Shown: positions 1 to 7,937, counted from the stretch's first letter. The stretch is DNA of 49,917 nt from an uncultured Saprospiraceae bacterium (GCA_937951615.1 CALFBH010000082.1:1-49917), one strand, 5' to 3'. Made by a program: numbers and translations. Notes: a model not told the origin generated them from the sequence alone.

Positions 1-425
1 TTGAGTAAATTGAGTTATTGAGTTGATTAAGTAATTAGTGGGAGTTGATTTTGCTACGCAAAATAAACTGAATAAACTCAAAACCCGCAACTCAACTAAC
101 CCAGTGGAATATGGAATAACGAACAAGGAATATCGAATAACAAAGGAATGGACCAACCCGCAACTCATAAACCCGCAACCCGCAACTCAAGAAGAATATC
201 GAATATCGAATAAGGAATATCGAATAACGAAGGAATGACTCAACCCGCAACTCATAAACCCGCAACTCAAGAAGAATATCGAATATCGAACAAGGAATAT
301 CGAATAACGAAAGAATGACGCAACCCGCAGCCCGCAACCCGTCAAACCCGCAACCCGCAACTCACAACCCGCAACTCGCAACTCGCAACCCGCAACCCGC
401 AACCCGCAACTCAATCAACGCAAAC
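1..425. repeat. Minisatellite: ~80-bp tandem units and heptamer tract
   Basis: This gene-free start of the window is almost entirely repetitive. A block with GAATATCGAATATCGAA and a CAACCCGCAACTC tail occurs at about 191-270 and again, nearly identical, at 271-350 (period 80 bp); a more degenerate version lies at about 101-190. From about 310 to 420 it collapses into heptamers alternating CAACCCG and CAACTCG. The tract ends 5-10 bases before the ATG at 426. The same heptamer motif, on the other strand, flanks trmB (2216-2285) and radA (5648-5690). Open frames across it are low-complexity (N-P-Q-P-A-T-R) and are not treated as genes. Confidence 0.85.
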
Positions 426-1196
426 ATGAAAGACCTAAAAGCCTTCTTAGACGAAAAAGTAGAAATCTACAACCGTCCTGATTTTATTCTGAATGATCCG
501 ATACAAATTCCGCATCGGTTTAGCAAATTGCAGGACATAGAAATTATGGGATTCTGGACGTCTATGCTGGCTTGGGGACAGCGCAAAACCATCATCAATA
601 AAGCCAATGAACTGGTGGATTTGATGGATGGCGCACCTTATGACTTTATCAAAAACCACAAAGAAACAGATCGAAAACGCTTTGAAGTTTTTAAACACCG
701 CACCTTTCAGGCAACAGATACTTTATATTTTCTGGAATTTTTACAAAACTTCTATCAGCAACATGATAGTTTAGAAACAGCATTTACCCAACACCTGACA
801 CCAGAAGATTCTAGTGTTGAACAGGCCTTGCGTGGTTTTCACGATTTGTTTTTTAGTCTGCCTTTCGCGCCAAAGCGCACCAGAAAACACATCGCCACAC
901 CTACTCGGAAATCAAGTTGCAAACGACTGAATATGTTTCTCCGCTGGATGGTACGACAGGACGATAAAGGCGTGGATATGGGCCTATGGAAAGAACTGAA
1001 ACCTGCTCAACTTCTCATGCCATTGGATGTACATGTAGAACGGGTAGCTCGTCATCTGGGTTTGCTGACGCGCAAGCAACGCGACTGGCAGGCGGTATTG
1101 GAACTGACTGAAAATCTAAGAAAATTTGATCCGACTGATCCGGTGAAATATGATTTTGCTCTTTTTGGAACTGGGGTTGCTGGGGTGTTGGGGTAA
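426..1196 (+). CDS. TIGR02757 family protein (conserved Bacteroidota protein)
   Basis: The 256-residue product matches, from memory of the family, the TIGR02757 conserved proteins of Bacteroidota and a few other phyla, whose biochemical function is not established. Recognisable blocks are FWTSMLAWGQRKTIINKA near residue 40, HIATPTRKSSCKRLNMFLRWMVR near 155 and LDVHVERVARHLGLL near 200, followed by TENLRKFDPTDPVKYDFALFG near the C-terminus. The middle and C-terminal pattern resembles helix-hairpin-helix DNA glycosylase-like proteins, but no function is claimed. An upstream in-frame ATG at 315 would only add translated minisatellite (NPQPATRNPQ), so the start at 426 with MKDLK is chosen; length then agrees with the usual ~250-260. 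No clear ribosome-binding site precedes it, as is common in this phylum. Confidence 0.88.
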   Translation: MKDLKAFLDEKVEIYNRPDFILNDPIQIPHRFSKLQDIEIMGFWTSMLAWGQRKTIINKANELVDLMDGAPYDFIKNHKETDRKRFEVFKHRTFQATDTLYFLEFLQNFYQQHDSLETAFTQHLTPEDSSVEQALRGFHDLFFSLPFAPKRTRKHIATPTRKSSCKRLNMFLRWMVRQDDKGVDMGLWKELKPAQLLMPLDVHVERVARHLGLLTRKQRDWQAVLELTENLRKFDPTDPVKYDFALFGTGVAGVLG

Positions 1197-1245
1197 TTGG
1201 GTATTGGGTAATCGGGGGCATTGGACTGGACTCGTACGAGCAGCT

Positions 1246-1390
1246 GGTTGAGCGGAGTCGAAATCTAGTGTTGTCCTCGGCTCCGCTCGGACAACTGAAT
1301 TGCAGTTGGTTGAGCGGAGTCGAAACCAACACTGTGTTGCTTTCATTTCGGCTTCGCTCAATACGAGCAGTTGGTTGAGCGGAGTCGAAA
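1246..1390. repeat. Three copies of GGTTGAGCGGAGTCGAAA
   Basis: An 18-base word, GGTTGAGCGGAGTCGAAA, occurs at 1246-1263, 1308-1325 and 1373-1390, each preceded by a GCAGCTGG/GCAGTTGG-type context. Between copies 1 and 2 lies the partial complement CTCGGCTCCGCTCGGACAAC, and between copies 2 and 3 the partial complement CGGCTTCGCTCAATACGAGC, so the block can form alternative hairpins. It sits in the 342-base gap between two convergent genes and holds no credible reading frame. Confidence 0.8.
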
Positions 1391-1405
1391 CCAACTGACT
1401 ATTTA

Positions 1406-1530
1406 GTTTCGTAAACTTGCGGGGAGGTCTTGTGAAAAGGAAGTTTGTAAACCTTTCTGAAAAAGCAGGATGAAAAAAGAGGTTTAGCAAACTCGCTTCC
1501 CGGGCAGGCTTCTACGCAAGTTTACGAAAC
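1406..1530. repeat. Palindromic element C, copy 1
   Basis: About 125 bp bounded by GTTTCGTAAACTTGC and its complement GCAAGTTTACGAAAC. An internal pair of arms reads GAAGTTTGTAAACC and GGTTTAGCAAACTCGC. It lies 8 bp past the trmB stop codon, so the trmB transcript would carry it in its 3' untranslated region. Further copies are at 3949-4068 and 25354-25482, and a half copy is at 27496-27547. Confidence 0.85.
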
Positions 1531-1538
1531 CGGTGCAA

Positions 1539-2216
1539 CTAGAGCGCAAATCTTACATATTTTATCGTCTTCATATCTTCTAAGTGCATTTTTTCATAAA
1601 AAGTATGCAGATCAAGTTCTGGAATGGGCAAGTCTTTAGCATAAATATCGTCATCGTGATACAAAATTGGAATCTGTTCTGCTTTCAAGGTGTCCAGTGT
1701 ATATTCGTATAAAGTCGGGTCATCTGTTTTCAGATGGATGAGTCCGCCTTTAGGCAGTATTTCGCGATAATGTTTCAGGAAAATAGGAGAAGTGAGTCTG
1801 CGGCGGGGTTTGCCCAGGAATGGGTCGGGGAAAGTAATCCAAATTTCCTGTACTTCGTGTAGGGCGAAAAAGTTTCTCAACCGCTCAATCCGGCAACGTA
1901 AAAATGCAGCATTACTAATGTTTTCAGCAATAGCCACCCGAGCTCCTTTCCAAATTCTAGCTCCTTTGACATCCACACCAATAAAATTGCGATTGGGATG
2001 CATGCGGGATAAGCCAAGTGTATACTCTCCACCACCGCAGGCCAGCTCAAGGGTAATAGGCTGTCTGTTTTTGAAATGCACTTCATCCCACTTGCCTTTG
2101 ATGCTTATTTTTTCACCGAGATGATTGCTGACAAAAGGCTCTTCAATCCGATGGTTTTGATATACATTCGGGAAAGTGGCTAACTGGCTGAATTTGTATA
2201 ATTTATTTTTGCTCAT
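1539..2216 (-). CDS. trmB: tRNA (guanine(46)-N7)-methyltransferase TrmB
   Basis: This 225-residue Rossmann-fold enzyme would methylate N7 of G46 in the variable loop of tRNAs using S-adenosylmethionine, in the cytoplasm. The SAM site is visible as LELACGGGEYTLGLSRMHPNRNFIGVDVKGARIWKGA (about residues 55-92), and the family hallmark as EIWITFPDPFLGKPRRRLTSPIFL (about 125-148), whose FPDP(W/F)-K-RR pattern is diagnostic for TrmB. MSKNKLYKFSQLATFPNVYQ is the expected N-terminus in Bacteroidota, so the start at 2216 is secure. Length is normal. The gene is converging on the TIGR02757 gene; a palindromic element directly follows its stop codon, and degenerate heptamer repeats lie just upstream of the start. 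Confidence 0.96.
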   Translation of the reverse strand: MSKNKLYKFSQLATFPNVYQNHRIEEPFVSNHLGEKISIKGKWDEVHFKNRQPITLELACGGGEYTLGLSRMHPNRNFIGVDVKGARIWKGARVAIAENISNAAFLRCRIERLRNFFALHEVQEIWITFPDPFLGKPRRRLTSPIFLKHYREILPKGGLIHLKTDDPTLYEYTLDTLKAEQIPILYHDDDIYAKDLPIPELDLHTFYEKMHLEDMKTIKYVRFAL

Positions 2217-2290
2217 TTGTTGAGTTGATTGAGTTGCGAGTTGATGGGTTGCGAGTTGTCGAGTTGCTCAATAACTTAATCAACTCCAGT
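2217..2290. repeat. GAGTTGCGAGTTG heptamer-type repeat
   Basis: Runs of GAGTTGATTGAGTTGCGAGTTG and GGGTTGCGAGTTGTCGAG-like words are the reverse complement of the heptamers found at 310-420. They begin immediately upstream of the trmB start codon and show no promoter consensus. Confidence 0.7.
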
Positions 2291-2305
2291 CGTCTTCAAA
2301 TAAAA

Positions 2306-2337
2306 ACAAAGTCTCGACAAACCTGCCGAGACTTTGT
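2306..2337 (-). terminator. Rho-independent terminator of the 2427-3857 gene
   Basis: A perfect 11-bp stem (ACAAAGTCTCG at 2306-2316 paired with CGAGACTTTGT at 2327-2337) encloses a 10-base loop. On the minus strand it is followed by TTTTTA (2305-2300). It lies about 90 bases past the stop codon of the minus-strand lipoprotein gene. On the plus strand the tail is less T-rich. Confidence 0.82.
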
Positions 2338-2426
2338 TGTATTTTATAAATTGATAATAAGGAGTCGGGAAAACATTTTGCGAAAGCAAAATAAAAGCAC
2401 TCACTAATCACCAATCAAACTCGTCA

Positions 2427-3857
2427 TTATTTACAACGAACTCTTGTCGTCTCATTGATCCAACAAGGAACAGTATAGCTATCGCCGTTTTTCTTACCTA
2501 ACATAAATACATCTTCGCAAGAAGGTAGGTATTGGTTGTACTTGTTAATAAGGTCTTGTGCTTCACCTGCTTCAGCAGAACCAGGCGCTACGCTAATGGC
2601 TTTTTTCCACTGATCAATTGCTGGCCATACCACACGTTGGCTATCAAAACCAGTTCCAGGACCACAATCTTTACCACTACCGGCATAGATTTTACCAATC
2701 ACCAGGTAAGGCTTACCTGAAGAAGGATTATATTTTGCAGCTTTACGAGCTAAAGAACGTCCTTTTGATTTTTGTCCCAATTTACTGTAAGAAATATTTG
2801 CAGCATTCAGGGCATAGCTGAATTTTTTGCTGTCGTCAATTCCTGGATCAGCCATTTTGCCTTCATAATAAGCTACTTTTTCTGTGGGGGACATACCTGC
2901 TGTTCCGCCGCCACTTGAAGTACTGGTGCTGGTTGGTCTTGTCGTCGTTGTAGTGACTACACGTGGAGGATAAGCCATTTGATATACTTTTGCATAAAAA
3001 GGATTTGTTTTGCTACATCCTTTTACACTCAGTTTAGGGATCAAATCTACGGCTGCTTGCTGGCTTGGATTTGCATCAAAATCAGCTTGGTACATATCCA
3101 CATAACGCTGACAATCGAAAACATAAGCACCAATCAGCTCATAACGACCGGAAGCATCGTCCCATGCTTTACGGTAGCTTTCTTTGGTCTTTTCATCTTT
3201 GGCATTCGCCATATTGTGCATCGCTGCTTTGTTGAGTTTATTATAAACATCAATGGCTTCTGCTTTAGTCAGTTTTTCTGCCATGAAGCTGGTTGCCACT
3301 ACATCTGCGTAAGCATAAAAAACAGCAGGGCTAATGTCAGTGCCACCTACTTCCAAGGCACGTTTTCCCAATGCAAGGATATTGCTTTTATCTTCAAAAT
3401 CGTAGTACAGCGCACGGATTTTTCTAGCCAGTACATCATTTTCATCTTTGCTGTAGCAATTGATGTGTGCATCATACAATTCCAGAATTTTAGCCTGATA
3501 TTTTGCTTTATCAGCATCGCTGGTGGCATTTTTATACAAATGCTTATAGATTTTTACCCCATCTTTATATACAATTGCTGTAGCGCCATTGGCAGCAGGA
3601 GCAGAATTGTATGCTTTTTCCCAAAGTGGTAAGGCATCATCATATTGTTTTGCTTTTACCAAGTCGCGATACAAAACGTGCATTTTTGTCGCCGCATCGG
3701 GACTGGAATAATTAGCAAATGTTTCACAGCCTTTTGTGCCAACTGTAGAGGCTACTGCCGGTGACTTTTTAGTCTCCGTATCATCTACGGTAACATTTTG
3801 TGTACCCGTACATGCGCCGATGATAAATAGCGCGGTAATTAGAAGTATGTTTCTCAT
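2427..3857 (-). CDS. Tetratricopeptide-like lipoprotein, function unknown
   Basis: The 476-residue product begins MRNILLITALFIIGAC, a lipoprotein signal with lipobox I-I-G-A-C and Cys about residue 16, so it should be lipid-anchored, probably in the outer membrane. The mature part is helical, with repeated units such as LYRDLVKAKQYDDALPLWEKAYNSAP and, near the C-terminus, NPSSGKPYLVIGKIYAGSGKDCG...AIDQWKKAISVAPGSAEAGEAQDLINKY, typical of TPR solenoids. A low-complexity TTTTTRPTSTSTSSGGG linker (about residues 305-325) separates the two solenoid halves. I recognise the general type, common in Bacteroidota, but not a named family. A strong terminator follows it, and palindromic element C copy 2 lies upstream. 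Confidence 0.8.
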   Translation of the reverse strand: MRNILLITALFIIGACTGTQNVTVDDTETKKSPAVASTVGTKGCETFANYSSPDAATKMHVLYRDLVKAKQYDDALPLWEKAYNSAPAANGATAIVYKDGVKIYKHLYKNATSDADKAKYQAKILELYDAHINCYSKDENDVLARKIRALYYDFEDKSNILALGKRALEVGGTDISPAVFYAYADVVATSFMAEKLTKAEAIDVYNKLNKAAMHNMANAKDEKTKESYRKAWDDASGRYELIGAYVFDCQRYVDMYQADFDANPSQQAAVDLIPKLSVKGCSKTNPFYAKVYQMAYPPRVVTTTTTRPTSTSTSSGGGTAGMSPTEKVAYYEGKMADPGIDDSKKFSYALNAANISYSKLGQKSKGRSLARKAAKYNPSSGKPYLVIGKIYAGSGKDCGPGTGFDSQRVVWPAIDQWKKAISVAPGSAEAGEAQDLINKYNQYLPSCEDVFMLGKKNGDSYTVPCWINETTRVRCK

Positions 3858-3948
3858 GACCTTTAAATTTTTGTTTTTTAACCTATTTATAGAAGTTGTT
3901 TAACAATGATATTTCAAAAACGTTGCCAATTGGGGGGTGGGTTCGACG

Positions 3949-4068
3949 GTTTCGTAAACTTGTGCGTGTGCTTTTGGGGAGCGAGTTTGCTAAATCTTCC
4001 TATGCGTCTCACTCAACTAGGTTTAGCAAACTTCCTATGCGCCCTGCTGCCCGCAAGTTTACGAAACC
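3949..4068. repeat. Palindromic element C, copy 2
   Basis: About 120 bp with outer arms GGTTTCGTAAACTTG and CAAGTTTACGAAACC and inner arms GCGAGTTTGCTAAATC and AGGTTTAGCAAACTTCC. It ends three bases short of the stop codon of the M20 peptidase gene, the same 3'-flanking position seen for copies 1 and 3. Confidence 0.88.
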
Positions 4069-4071
4069 AAC

Positions 4072-5535
4072 TCACCCAGCACTATTCTTAATCAAACGAT
4101 AATAAAATCGAATGGCTTGGTGATAATTTTTTTCTGACAGTCTTTCGTTGATGCCGTGAAAACCTTCTAGCTCTTTTGCATTGACCTGAACAGGCATCAA
4201 ACGATAGGTGTTTTCTGTAACAGCTTGATAATGCCGACTGTCTGTTCCTCCAACGACAAGAGAAGGGGCAACAACAACATCGGGGAAAGTTTCCTGCAAA
4301 GTTCGTTGAATTACTTGAAAACCGAAGGCTTTATCATCAGATATTTTTGACGAATTTCTTGAGTTTTGGTCAGTTTTTATGCTAATTCTATCGTCATTGA
4401 CCATTTTTTTAACATAATTTTCAACGTCTTCAATGGTATCGCCGGGGCGAATGCGGAAATTGATGGTCGCTGAAGCCTGTGTTGGTAATACATTATTTTG
4501 TATACCTCCATTGATGAGTGTAACGGCAGTTGTGGTGCGTATCGTGGCATTGGTTGTTGGTTTTTTTGAAAATTGTTTTTTCAATAATCCACCAAAAAGC
4601 CAGCGATTGGACAATACAGCCCGCATCAGTATATTGGTTTCTGGGCCAGCATAATCCAGTAGTTTTCCAGTTGGTCCATCAAAAGAAGCAGGCATTGGAT
4701 GGGCTTCTAATTTTGCAATGGCTTTACTCAACACGCCAATAGCGGTCTGCTGTGGTGGCATAGAAGAATGTCCGCCAGAAGTATTTGACGTAAGGTGAAG
4801 TGTTACAGCACCTTTTTCTGCTATACCAATCAAGCCAATAGGGTTGTCCATACCAGGCATGGCGTTTTCCATAATCAGCGAGCCTTCATCCAGTATGTAT
4901 TCAAATTCGATGTGTTTCTTTTTGAAATGTTGTGCAATGGCTTTCGCACCATTCCGCCCGCCGACTTCTTCATCGTGCCCGAAAGCCAGATAAATTGTTC
5001 GTTCTGGTCGATAGCCTTCTTTTATCAATTGCTCAATAGCCTCCAAAATTCCAATTAAAGAAAATTTATCATCCAATACGCCACGTCCATATATATAGCC
5101 CTCTTTTATTGCGCCGCTGAATGGTTCATCTGTCCAAGCTTCCCTGCTGTTTTTTTCTATTGGCACCACATCGATATGTGCCATATAAAGAATAGGCTTT
5201 AAAATAGATTTTTTGCCTGCCCATTTATACACAAGGCTGTAGTCGTTAATGGACGTTTTTTTCAGTTCTTTTTTTACACTTGGAAAAGTCTGGTCAAGGT
5301 ATTGATGAAACTGTACAAAAGCGGCGGTATCAATATGTGTGTGGTAAGAAACTGTTGGGATTTGCACGGCAGCTGCGAGTCGCCCGGAAGCCCCAGCATC
5401 CACTGCTACCTGTGGGATTTCTTCCACCTTGATTTGTTTGGAAGAAAACCGGATGGTATTATAAATGACTATAAGTAATATGGCCAGCAGCGTAAATAGG
5501 AAAATACGTTTGAGCAGGCGTTTGAGTTTCTTCAT
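4072..5535 (-). CDS. M20 family metallopeptidase (carboxypeptidase S / PM20D1-like)
   Basis: This 487-residue zinc-dependent hydrolase is of the Gly-X carboxypeptidase (yscS)/PM20D1 subgroup of M20. It begins with a basic segment and one hydrophobic helix (residues 11-27), so it is probably membrane-anchored with the catalytic domain outside the cytoplasm. Visible metal and catalytic residues are MAHIDVVP (H120, D122), GRGVLDDK (D155), FGHDEEVGG (catalytic E189, metal E190), DEGSLI (the second metal Asp) and GGTDSRHY (the C-terminal metal His). The dimerisation/lid domain lies between about 240 and 390. Substrate is likely a peptide or N-acyl amino acid; which one cannot be told from sequence. 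All key residues are present and the length is normal. The stop codon abuts palindromic element C. Confidence 0.92.
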   Translation of the reverse strand: MKKLKRLLKRIFLFTLLAILLIVIYNTIRFSSKQIKVEEIPQVAVDAGASGRLAAAVQIPTVSYHTHIDTAAFVQFHQYLDQTFPSVKKELKKTSINDYSLVYKWAGKKSILKPILYMAHIDVVPIEKNSREAWTDEPFSGAIKEGYIYGRGVLDDKFSLIGILEAIEQLIKEGYRPERTIYLAFGHDEEVGGRNGAKAIAQHFKKKHIEFEYILDEGSLIMENAMPGMDNPIGLIGIAEKGAVTLHLTSNTSGGHSSMPPQQTAIGVLSKAIAKLEAHPMPASFDGPTGKLLDYAGPETNILMRAVLSNRWLFGGLLKKQFSKKPTTNATIRTTTAVTLINGGIQNNVLPTQASATINFRIRPGDTIEDVENYVKKMVNDDRISIKTDQNSRNSSKISDDKAFGFQVIQRTLQETFPDVVVAPSLVVGGTDSRHYQAVTENTYRLMPVQVNAKELEGFHGINERLSEKNYHQAIRFYYRLIKNSAG

Positions 5536-5575
5536 TTGATGTGTACAATGGTTTCAGGCTGCAAATATAGTTTTT

Positions 5576-5690
5576 TTTGTGTTGATGTGAAAGGTGTGTT
5601 GATGTGTTGTGGTGTTGTCGTGTTGGTGTAATTTGTTTTGCGAAGCAAAATACGCCAACCCGCAACTCGCCAACCCGCAACCCGATTCGA
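5576..5690. repeat. GTGTTGATGTGTTGTGG and CAACCCGCAACTCG simple repeats
   Basis: The gap between the M20 and radA genes consists of GTGTTGATGTG/GTTGTCGTGTTGG words (also seen at 28443-28490 and 32682-32758) followed by CCAACCCGCAACTCG heptamers like those at 310-420. The heptamers stop directly at the radA stop codon. Confidence 0.75.
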
Positions 5691-7061
5691 TCACACAAAC
5701 AACTGTTCATACAATTCCTCTATTTTTCCGATAGGGTGTATTTTAATAGAAAAATCATTCTGGTCAAGTCCTTTTACATTATACTTTGAAATAAAAATGT
5801 GTTTGAAGCCCAGGCGGTCGGCTTCACTGATGCGCTGGTCGATACGATTCACTGCCCGGATTTCGCCAGATAGTCCGACTTCACCTGCCAAGCAAACATC
5901 GCTTGGGATAGCTATGTCCTGAAGGGAAGAAATCAAAGCACTGACAATAGATAAATCGATAGCGGGGTCATCCACTTTGATGCCGCCTGCGATATTGAGA
6001 AAAACATCCGTCATGCCGAATTTAAAACCACAGCGTTTTTCCAGTACAGCAAGTAACATGCTCAATCGCCGCAAATCAAAACCTGTAGCGGAGCGTTGTG
6101 GTGTACCATATACTGCAGTGCTGACCAATGCCTGTGTTTCGATCAGCATTGGGCGTAAGCCTTCTATAGTTGCTGCGATGGCACTACCACTGAGTTCCTC
6201 TTCTTTTTGCGAAAGCAATAATTCTGATGGATTGCTGACTTGGCGCAAGCCACTGCCCTGCATTTCATAGATGCCCATTTCGGAAGTAGAGCCAAAGCGA
6301 TTTTTGATGGTGCGTAGTATTCTATACGTATGGTGTCGGTCGCCCTCAAATTGTAAAACAGTGTCTACAATGTGTTCCAGTAATTTTGGTCCGGCAATAC
6401 TGCCATCCTTTGTGATATGTCCTATAATAAAGACGGGGACATTGGTTTCTTTAGCGAGGCGTTGTAGTTCGCCAGCACATTCGCGGATTTGCGAAACACT
6501 GCCGGGCGTGGAGTCTAAATGAGGGGAGGTGAGGGTCTGGATGGAGTCGATGACCATCATTTCAGGCTGGAGTTTTTTGAAGTGTTTGAAAATGTTTTGT
6601 GTATTCGTTTCGGTCAGCACATAACACTGTGCATTATGCATCCCTATACGTTCTGTCCGCATCTTTATTTGTTCTTCGCTTTCCTCGCCGGAAACATAGA
6701 GGACTTTGAATGGCGTTTGTAAAGCAATTTGCAACATCAGCGTAGATTTGCCAATGCCCGGTTGTCCACCAATCAGGACTAGCGAACCACTTACGATTCC
6801 GCCACCTAATACACGATTCAGTTCATTGTCGGGCGTAGCCCTTCGGTGTGTTGTGCCGGTTTCTACTTCCTGAAGCAATACGGGAGTTGCCTGGCGTTGG
6901 GGATTTTCCCGCCATATTCTCCGATCTTCTTTTTTATCTTCTTTTGTTAAAATTTCTTCAACATAAGTATTCCATTCATTGCAGGAAGTACATTTTCCTA
7001 CCCATTTTGGGGAAGACGCGCCGCAATTAGTACAAGAAAACTGTTTTTTTATTTTTGCCAT
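5691..7061 (-). CDS. radA: DNA repair protein RadA (Sms)
   Basis: The 456-residue product is a full-length RadA, the DnaB-type branch-migration ATPase that helps process recombination intermediates. Domain order is visible: a C4 zinc finger (C10, C13, C24, C27, in CTNCGASSPKWVGKCTSC), a RecA-like ATPase with Walker A GGQPGIGKST (98-107) and Walker B MMVIDSIQT, the RadA-specific KNRFGS motif near residue 255, and a C-terminal Lon-protease-like domain with GGIKVDDPAIDLSIVSALISS. The length and the MAKIKKQFSC start fit the family exactly. It is transcribed away from the non-coding kilobase at 7062-8064. Confidence 0.97.
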   Translation of the reverse strand: MAKIKKQFSCTNCGASSPKWVGKCTSCNEWNTYVEEILTKEDKKEDRRIWRENPQRQATPVLLQEVETGTTHRRATPDNELNRVLGGGIVSGSLVLIGGQPGIGKSTLMLQIALQTPFKVLYVSGEESEEQIKMRTERIGMHNAQCYVLTETNTQNIFKHFKKLQPEMMVIDSIQTLTSPHLDSTPGSVSQIRECAGELQRLAKETNVPVFIIGHITKDGSIAGPKLLEHIVDTVLQFEGDRHHTYRILRTIKNRFGSTSEMGIYEMQGSGLRQVSNPSELLLSQKEEELSGSAIAATIEGLRPMLIETQALVSTAVYGTPQRSATGFDLRRLSMLLAVLEKRCGFKFGMTDVFLNIAGGIKVDDPAIDLSIVSALISSLQDIAIPSDVCLAGEVGLSGEIRAVNRIDQRISEADRLGFKHIFISKYNVKGLDQNDFSIKIHPIGKIEELYEQLFV

Positions 7062-7196
7062 ACCTCTATTAAGCTGTTTAATTTTGTCACAAGATAAGAC
7101 TTTATTTGTTTTGGGTTATTTTCTATGACTTGAACTAATTTGATACTTAAATGTCACCATAGTTCACTCTTGTTGAAAAAAAATATTGACCAAGTC

Positions 7197-7227
7197 TTGC
7201 ATCTTAATAAATCTTAGTTTACCTTTG
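7197..7227 (+). promoter_or_regulatory. Bacteroidota-type promoter P1 of a tandem set
   Basis: A TTG at 7197-7199 and TACCTTTG at 7220-7227 match the Bacteroidota -33 (TTG) and -7 (TAnnTTTG) elements with a 20-base spacer. The downstream sequence CCCAGACAATGAGAAC begins a structured unit. The same arrangement recurs exactly 144 bp downstream. Confidence 0.75.
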
Positions 7228-7340
7228 TCCCAGACAATGAGAACAAAGATTGTCTTTTCGTTTATAAAGAAGCGATAAGAATTTGAAAGGCGGGATTAAA
7301 AGTATAAAAAAAAATATTTTTATTTTTTTTTAACGAAGAC

Positions 7341-7371
7341 TTGCATAATTAAAAATGTTAGTTTATCTTTG
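7341..7371 (+). promoter_or_regulatory. Bacteroidota-type promoter P2 of the tandem set
   Basis: TTG at 7341-7343 and TATCTTTG at 7364-7371 with a 20-base spacer, the same geometry as P1. It is followed by GTCCCAGACAACG and the second hairpin unit. Confidence 0.78.
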
Positions 7372-7515
7372 TCCCAGACAACGAAAAAAACGATTGTCTT
7401 TTCGCTTAAAGAAGCGATTGAAGTTGCACAAAAGAGTATAAAATAATTACTCCAGTAGCTTCACATTATTTTGAAAAACTGCTGAAATTTTTTTTAAAAA
7501 AAGTTTTGTTAAAAT

Positions 7516-7548
7516 TTGTTTTTCTGCTCCCAAAACAGTTACCTTTGC
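7516..7548 (+). promoter_or_regulatory. Promoter P3, for the putative small RNA
   Basis: TTTG at 7516-7519 and TACCTTTG at 7541-7548 with a 21-base spacer fit the Bacteroidota primary-sigma consensus. The next base, C at 7549, and those after it would be the 5' end of the small RNA that terminates near 7690. Confidence 0.75.
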
Positions 7549-7695
7549 AATACAAGTCGTCTTAAAGATGTGAGTTGCTTAAGGGCAAATTTAAAGACGC
7601 AAAATATAAGAAATTTTTCGGATAGAACATAGTTTTATATTGTTTTTTTGGGGTTACAGGGCTTCGCTATTTATAGTGTTTGCCCTGTTTTTTTT
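7549..7695 (+). ncRNA. Putative stable small RNA (6S-like candidate)
   Basis: A ~145-base segment with no reading frame lies between promoter P3 and a strong intrinsic terminator, which defines a discrete transcript. CGTCTTAAA (from about 7560) can pair with TTTAAAGACG (about 7591-7600), enclosing TTGC/GCAA and an unpaired GATGTGAG-type bulge; AATATAA and TTATATT can form a second long-range helix. A rod with an internal bubble and a strong upstream promoter is reminiscent of 6S RNA, and Flavobacteria are known to have a divergent 6S-Flavo family. I cannot confirm membership from sequence alone. tmRNA and RNase P RNA were considered; neither set of hallmarks is present. Confidence 0.5.
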
Positions 7696-7696
7696 T
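7656..7696 (+). terminator. Strong intrinsic terminator of the putative small RNA
   Basis: ACAGGGC (7656-7662) pairs with GCCCTGT (7682-7688), with an inner CGCTAT/ATAGTG helix inside the loop. A run of nine T residues follows (7688-7696). Confidence 0.9.
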
Positions 7697-7790
7697 GCCT
7701 ACTATTGAATGAAAATAGTGCTGCTTTCAATTTCGCTTCGGCGAATACAGAAACAAAATTTGCTCATTTTCGCTCAATCAGGAAAACTTA

Positions 7791-7937
7791 GTAGTGTTCG
7801 ATTAAAGTATGGAACAGTCGGCAGACGAAGGATTTTATGAAAATTGGTGGTTTACCCCCTTAAATATGCTGTATTTCCTACCAAATTCGTCTGACGACAA
7901 CGGAATTTACTCAACCATACTTTAGTCGAGTACTACC
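7791..7937. mobile_element. MITE-A, copy 1
   Basis: A 146-147-bp non-coding element bounded by GTAGTGTTCGATTAAAGTAT and the near-complement ATACTTTAGTCGAGTACTAC (three mismatches over about 22 bp). It has an inner inverted pair GTCGGCAGACGAA and TTCGTCTGACGAC. It is flanked by a perfect 9-bp direct repeat, GAAAACTTA, at 7782-7790 and 7938-7946, the signature of transposition. Copy 2 at 49751-49896 differs at seven positions (about 95% identical). It encodes no protein. Confidence 0.88.

Larger units (their letters stand above)
7191..7425 (+). repeat. Two-copy duplicated promoter plus hairpin unit
   Basis: About 85 bp starting at 7197 are repeated from 7341 (period 144 bp). Both copies have TTGCAT, then TTAGTTTAyCTTTGTCCCAGACAA and TTGTCTTTTCG, with AAAGAAGCGAT further on. 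In each, GACAA and TTGTC can pair, followed by a second hairpin, CGTTT/AAGCG in copy 1 and CGCTT/AAGCG in copy 2; the T-to-C change keeps pairing (U-G to C-G). This is consistent with conservation of an RNA structure rather than of a protein; no reading frame is shared. Confidence 0.75.

Noticed and set aside
315-425. N-terminal extension of the TIGR02757 protein from an upstream ATG
   Set aside because: The added 37 residues are a translation of the heptamer repeat (NPQPATRNPQ) and do not resemble the family.
1-425. CRISPR array
   Set aside because: The repeats are contiguous and degenerate, without unique spacers, and there are no cas genes.
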